This document shows positions 59,682 to 64,000 of a DNA stretch of 64,000 bases, one piece after another (positions within the stretch are counted from its first letter, which is position 1; every line of letters starts with the position of its first letter). A program made the position numbers and the translations under genes. Location of the stretch: contig OX637293.1 of the NCBI GenBank assembly GCA_951799445.1, forward strand, positions 13,826,001 to 13,890,000, written 5' to 3'. The notes beneath the pieces are model-generated. The model saw only the letters and a list, made by a program, of their open reading frames with translations, was not told where the DNA came from and did not search any database. Source of the DNA: Pseudisothecium myosuroides (Eukaryota > Streptophyta > Bryopsida > Hypnales > Lembophyllaceae).

Positions 59682-59795
59682 AACCGGAGATCTCCGGTTG
59701 TTCCTTTGAAATCTCCAGAACGATTGTTCAATAAATTCGCAGCCGGAGATCTCCGACTGCAGCAGACCCACGTCAATGACCGGAGACCTCCGGCT
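59682..59795. repeat. Three copies of a CCGGAGATCTCCGG-type palindrome
   Basis: 59682-59699 is a perfect 18-bp palindrome (AACCGGAGATCTCCGGTT). Near 59,743 lies GCCGGAGATCTCCGAC, and near 59,780 ACCGGAGACCTCCGGC. All are within 115 bp and 60-170 bp upstream of the second Crinkler-like locus. Binding sites for a dimeric factor are one reading. Confidence 0.7.
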
Positions 59796-59854
59796 GTTCC
59801 ATGGATCGTTGAAGACTATTTCTAATGCGATGTGGTCTTGTTTACTTCTCACAG

Positions 59855-61495
59855 GGATTCATGGTCGACTAGTCTTCCGACGGAACACCGTTTAGGGAAA
59901 CTGGCCGTTTTTGTGGAATTTTGGCTTCCCAAGTTCGTATACCATGGGTCACATAATGTGGGCTACGTTTACAAGTGCAAGACGGAGTTGACTGCTTGGG
60001 GCATCAAAATTAGAGAAACCCCTGAAGGCACCTGGGAATTTGTCCTGCAGCTCCGAATTAAAAAGCGAGGACATCCGCTTAATTCCTCTTTCGATGGGCA
60101 TCTGATTTTTATTCGGAAATCCTATAAAGATTTGAAGAAAATCTTCGTGAAGGCGGAGAAGGGTCAAAGGTACATTGTATTGGGCACAGCCGGAATAGGG
60201 AAATCTTTCTTCACTGTTTTGGGTCTGTCATCTGGCGACACTAAAGAAGAAAATTGTTTGGAAGTTAGCTAACGATCACTATTACCTTCTGGACTTCAGT
60301 CTAGAGGTTGCGGTTGCTCAAGGTCCGGTAAAAGAGCTTCACCCTGACCTGCAATCAGTGTTCGATGATCCTTCTTCCTGGCTTATAATAGATGGCAAAC
60401 AGGAGGCTTCTTTGGAGTATAAGTGCTGTATGGTGCTAGCGTGTTTTGGGAAAAGTCAAACTATCATGAATTTGCGAAGCCTGGCAATTCCAAAACCTAC
60501 TATCTTCCTGTTTGGGTGGAGGCTGAGATCAATGAATTTTGTATAGATTTTGAAGAACATAGGTCCAAGTTTCCAGGTATGCATGTGTCTGACATGCAGA
60601 CGGCTCTTGCAAATTTTAAGATAGTAGGAGTCCCTTGATATGTACTAGATACGCGTAAGACGCAGGAGGGCAAGGCCAAGTTGTTGCAAGCTGTTGCAAA
60701 GGTCGACAAACAGACCTGTTTGCAGATTCTTTCTGGGGAGTTTTTCACGGATGTGAGTGACAGTGTCGTCCATATGTGTGTGAACGAGGAGGACCATATG
60801 CTATTGAACAAGGAGACGGATTATGAAAGGTTTGATCTTAGGTTCGCGTCTTCCTTTGCTTGAGATGGGATAATCAAGCAGTTTGATTTAGTTGGCAATG
60901 TGGAGGTAGTGTCATATTTATTGGCACATATCGACAGCCAAATTTGTGGGACTTTATGGGGGCACATCTACAAGCGGGTTGCTCATGTAATTCTGAGTCG
61001 GGGTGGAAAATTTAAGTGGAAGAGGGTATTCGAGGATGCAGCTGATGATAAAGCCACTGAGCACTTCGATCAGGGAAGCTGGAGTTTGTGACTTTTGAGA
61101 AAGTTCAGGATTTAAAACGTCAGGAACTTTTTAGGGCTTACTGCCGGCCATTGACTCCCAACTTTGAAAGTGTGGATGCTGTAATTATTCCAAATACCTT
61201 GGTGCAATTCTTTAGGTACAGGGAAGGCAATCACGTTTACAAAATGCAGGGTTTGAAAAAGTTGGACGAGATTTTGGGTATGGACAAGTACAACGTGTGG
61301 TCGTGTGTGACTCGAGAAGCGTTTGAGAAAACCAAGTTCCAAAATTGGTTGAATAAGGACGGTACAAATGCAAGTGTACGGATGAGGAGTCAAACTGGTG
61401 CTAAAGATGCACCAGTATGTAGTCAAGGTCGACTTCAAGAGATACTAAGTCGCAACAAAGAGCTCGCTTTTCGTTCTTTCAATTTTGAGTCGTAG
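59855..61495 (+). pseudogene. Second Crinkler/RHS-like gene, broken
   Basis: After an acceptor (CTTCTCACAG) the sequence codes an N-terminal region, a Walker A (VLGTAGIGKS, about 60,178-60,207), a strand region ending KTYYLPVW, and then the family landmark GVP-stop-YVL near 60,630, where Crinkler/RHS proteins usually have an arginine. C-terminal similarity continues to 61,495. Breaks: frame changes near 60,245, near 60,420 and near 61,074 (G-run), and TGA at 60636-60638 and 60861-60863. Both TGAs are one C-to-T step from CGA. The architecture differs from the intact locus at 54.4 kb, so it belongs to another subfamily rather than being a recent copy. Confidence 0.65.
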
Positions 61496-62382
61496 CTACT
61501 GTCAGAAATCAATGGGGGTAGCTTGAAGTTGTGGACTTGAGACTTAAGTTTGCCATATTCATAGTTTGGATCTCCAAGGATTTTGTACATTCCAGAACCT
61601 ATTGTCATCGCCAAACTTGCTCTGACTGCTTGTGCTTTGTAGTCCCACCTGTTTGAGGGGCAGAGTGTGTACTAAGTATGGAGTAGCAATTAGGCGTTCA
61701 GACTTGCCATGCGGCAGTCCAACAGCTAGATTTCTTGAATCTTGTACTACGTGTTACTAATATGGGCATTTTTAATGTAGACCTCTCTGTCTTCATGGTC
61801 GTGCACCTCTTTGCAATGAGCATTTTGGTGATCCAAGTTGATCTTTGTATAATTGTGATGTCGTGCAATTTGTTTAATTTGACGTCGGTGGAGTATCCCG
61901 TATATGCCGTCCTTACAAAATGAGTCACTGTACTGTACATGGTGTGATGACCCGAGTTGGAAGGGTGAACTTCCGTTATGAACTATGAAGGTGTCAATCC
62001 AACTGATTTTCATGCACAGTATCTAGTTCATATTTTTGGTATCCCCAGTGTGCCGTATTTTATACCCCAGCTGTGTTTTATTTTGTGACTCTGTTTTTGT
62101 TGGAGTACCTGCAGCCATTACTTTCTTAGCAAAAGCATTCAAACTAGATTCATTCTATTTTATTCGAATAGTATGTCTGTGATGAGACGATACTGAAATG
62201 ACCCACAGAACCAGTTCCGACTTTTGAGGGCATTTGTCTGATGGGGAATGATATGTTATACGTACGGCATGCACTTCTCATGACTAAAGTTTTGGCCTTG
62301 TGGGTATTCAGTACTAATTAGATATGCTTTCTAACTGTGTGGAGTCTCAAGGATTGATTCCTCCTAAACTACTTTGTGACAG
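61496..62382. other. Spacer and probable 5' region of the BSD gene
   Basis: AT-rich, no supported coding frame. It should contain the promoter and perhaps untranslated exons of the BSD-domain gene; the acceptor TTTGTGACAG lies at its end. Confidence 0.35.
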
Positions 62383-63918
62383 GTGAATGCTATGCAGCGA
62401 GATAGCGGTACTCACTGCGACGAACCTGAGGATGAGAAGGATTTTTCCATCTGGGTGGCTGACTTTAACCTCAATGATCGGTATACTTTCCATTCAATGT
62501 TCTTGAATCGAACGCAATGCTGTTGATTCTTTGAAGATTTGATTGTCACTCTTTGCAACTGCAGTTACCTGTATATAAGGATGCGTCCCTTGCAACCTTT
62601 TGGGTTTTATTAGCAGAAACGGTATGAATTCATAAGCATGCTTTGACTAGTGTAGTTCATTACAGGACATATTCATACCATCTCGTTGACCGTGTCGGAA
62701 TGTGTCATAACTAAGTGTTTGTTGTTGTTTAGAACTGAGTAGATCGTAGAAATCATGTCAACAAATGCGTTCATGCAGGAGCTTCAGAACCAGATTGGTA
62801 CGATATCGCAATCTAGACTGTTTATCCCCTGTTTTATATTCTTTTAACTGCTGTAGTTAGTCAGGTTGTGCAATTACTGTAGGCCCACAATATAGATCTT
62901 GATTTCAGAATCTTCAGTTTCTGGATATATTTCATCCCACATTACAATTGGTAACCGCTGATTTCTCCCCTATAGTGATTGCATGGAAAATTTTTGTTGA
63001 GTCTCTCAAATTTTTCAGTTTGTTGTTCGGTTGAGTGATCGATTGCTCCGTAATTGTCGTATTTCAGCTGCTCTGTTGGTGAAGGGCTTTTCATCCTAAA
63101 TTTGTCCTAATGTAGTTTTTGGAGTAATTTGTTATGTTCAGTGAGTAAAAAATGTTCAGCTTTGAGGAGTGTTGCAGGCTGAAGGTTGATGTCTTTCTCT
63201 CTTGATGATCTATACTTGTTCGTTGATACTAATGTGTGCTTCTCTGGATTCAGTACCAGTGGTGGTGGAGCACAACACTTTCTGGACTCGCTACTTCTAT
63301 CGCCTCAACAAACTGCAACAGATTGAGAATGCCCGGGTCAACCTTGTCAAACGTGAGTGTAGTTTGGGTATAGCTTTGAAGTTCTTACTTCGAGAATAAT
63401 TTGTCCTGCAATGTGCCCATGATCATGTTGACCAGGGTTTTTGACATGGAAGAGCATTGTGAAACAGGGGCATTCGATGAAGAGGAGGATGAGGATCTTA
63501 GCTGGGACGTTGAGGAAGATAAGGAAGCTGAGGAGCACGTTGCTCCTTCTGAGACAGTGGCGGAGGGTGCTGAGCTGACTGAACCCTCACATCCACACGA
63601 AATATCGAGGTTCCTGTGGCTCCCTCCACTGACGGTAAATTCTTTTTGAAATTTTCAATCCAAAGAGTTGATCTAATTAAGTTTTTGCACTTGGAAGTAG
63701 TGTTGGTTGTTCGTTGGTTTTGATACCGATTATATTGTACTTGGATGTGATTATCACTTGGATATCTCATTCTTCTATGTTGCGACTTCAGAGACACATG
63801 ACGAGGAGGAAGCCAAGAGTGAGGGAAGTGCACGGAGTGAGTGGATGGTTGTTTCTGAAGATAAGGGCTCAGGAAGCTCAGAGCCTAAGACATCACCATC
63901 ATTGCCCATTTCAGAGAG
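62383..63918 (+). CDS. BSD-domain protein, partial at the right edge
   Basis: Proposed exons are 62383-62480, 62733-62797, 63254-63352, 63468-63634 and 63794-63918, continuing past the window. All junction phases agree. The first ATG is at 62392; earlier coding exons are possible. The product reads FSIWVADFNLNDR, then FMQELQNQIVP, then a BSD-domain core, HNTFWTRYFYRLNKLQQIE, with the paired F-W and Y-F aromatic signature, and LVKR. The acidic tail has DEDLSWDVEE and SEWMVV, both typical of plant BSD proteins. The domain occurs in TFIIH p62-like and synapse-associated proteins; the function of this plant group is poorly known. One problem: with these splice sites exon 2 has an in-frame TAG at 62740-62742 after RTE. 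Either the acceptor is different, or the gene carries a nonsense change. Confidence 0.72.
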
Positions 63919-64000
63919 GTATTTGGTTGTGCATCAATTACTTGTCACAAGATTAGACTGATTCCGAACAATGCTTTTTCTTGTTATGTTTCAAAGGAAC

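Noticed and set aside
6340..62742. A non-standard genetic code with TAG/TAA read as glutamine
   Set aside because: Intact frames end normally at TAG (pol), TAA (bL19) and TGA (Crinkler-like, SET), and some of the internal stops are TGA, which such a code would not explain.
63353..63467. Frame shift in the BSD gene at 63,430
   Set aside because: It disappears if the acceptor AAACAG at 63,467 is used instead of GACCAG; the phase then fits and the product continues as LVKR followed by the acidic DEDLSWDVEE tail.
1..64000. CRISPR arrays, operons, bacterial ribosome-binding sites or rho-independent terminators
   Set aside because: The window is intron-bearing eukaryotic DNA. The tandem arrays have no spacer structure of the CRISPR kind.

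Overview
The window is nuclear DNA from a plant-lineage eukaryote. Genes are sparse and split by GT-AG introns, spacers are AT-rich, and transposable elements take up much of the sequence. The plant assignment rests on four host-type genes: a SUVR1/2/4-type SET-domain methyltransferase, an organellar ribosomal protein bL19, an RNase H1-type hybrid-binding-domain protein and a BSD-domain protein. They sit beside a Ty3-type retrotransposon, a Mutator-like element (MULE) and two large transposase families that are hard to name. A Crinkler-like pair (P-loop NTPase with nuclease-like tail) and the transposase mix make a non-seed plant or streptophyte alga more likely than a flowering plant. That last point is inference; the species cannot be read from the sequence.

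Layout. 0-5 kb: a small F-box-like gene (minus) and a short hybrid-binding-domain gene (plus). 6-10 kb: a decayed three-exon transposase-like gene A. 11.8-17.1 kb (minus): pre-SET/SET/post-SET exons preceded by exons coding a coiled coil, a RING-like cysteine cluster and an acidic tail; splice phases suggest one gene of about 1,300 codons. 17.3-28.0 kb: a complete 10.6-kb Ty3-type element with 2,182-bp LTRs, inserted about 170 bp upstream of that gene's start. 28-33 kb: AT-rich DNA with an old degenerate satellite and dispersed repeats. 33.4-37.9 kb (minus): transposase B, one open frame with a single nonsense codon. 40.7 kb: a transposon-protein-like fragment. 42.1-42.5 kb (minus): the last two exons of bL19. 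45.5-54.1 kb: a MULE that I delimit by inverted ends and a 9-bp target duplication; inside are a broken transposase and three tandem arrays (122, 69 and 53 bp). 54.4-57.2 kb: an intact Crinkler-like gene. 59.9-61.5 kb: a second, broken Crinkler/RHS-like gene. 62.4-63.9 kb: the BSD-domain gene, running off the right end.

Cross-cutting pattern: the broken frames carry nonsense codons that are each one C-to-T step from CAG, CGA or CAA, as expected from deamination in methylated DNA. Several frames also break by one base in short homopolymers, which could be decay or assembly error. All gene models were built by eye from splice signals and reading phase.
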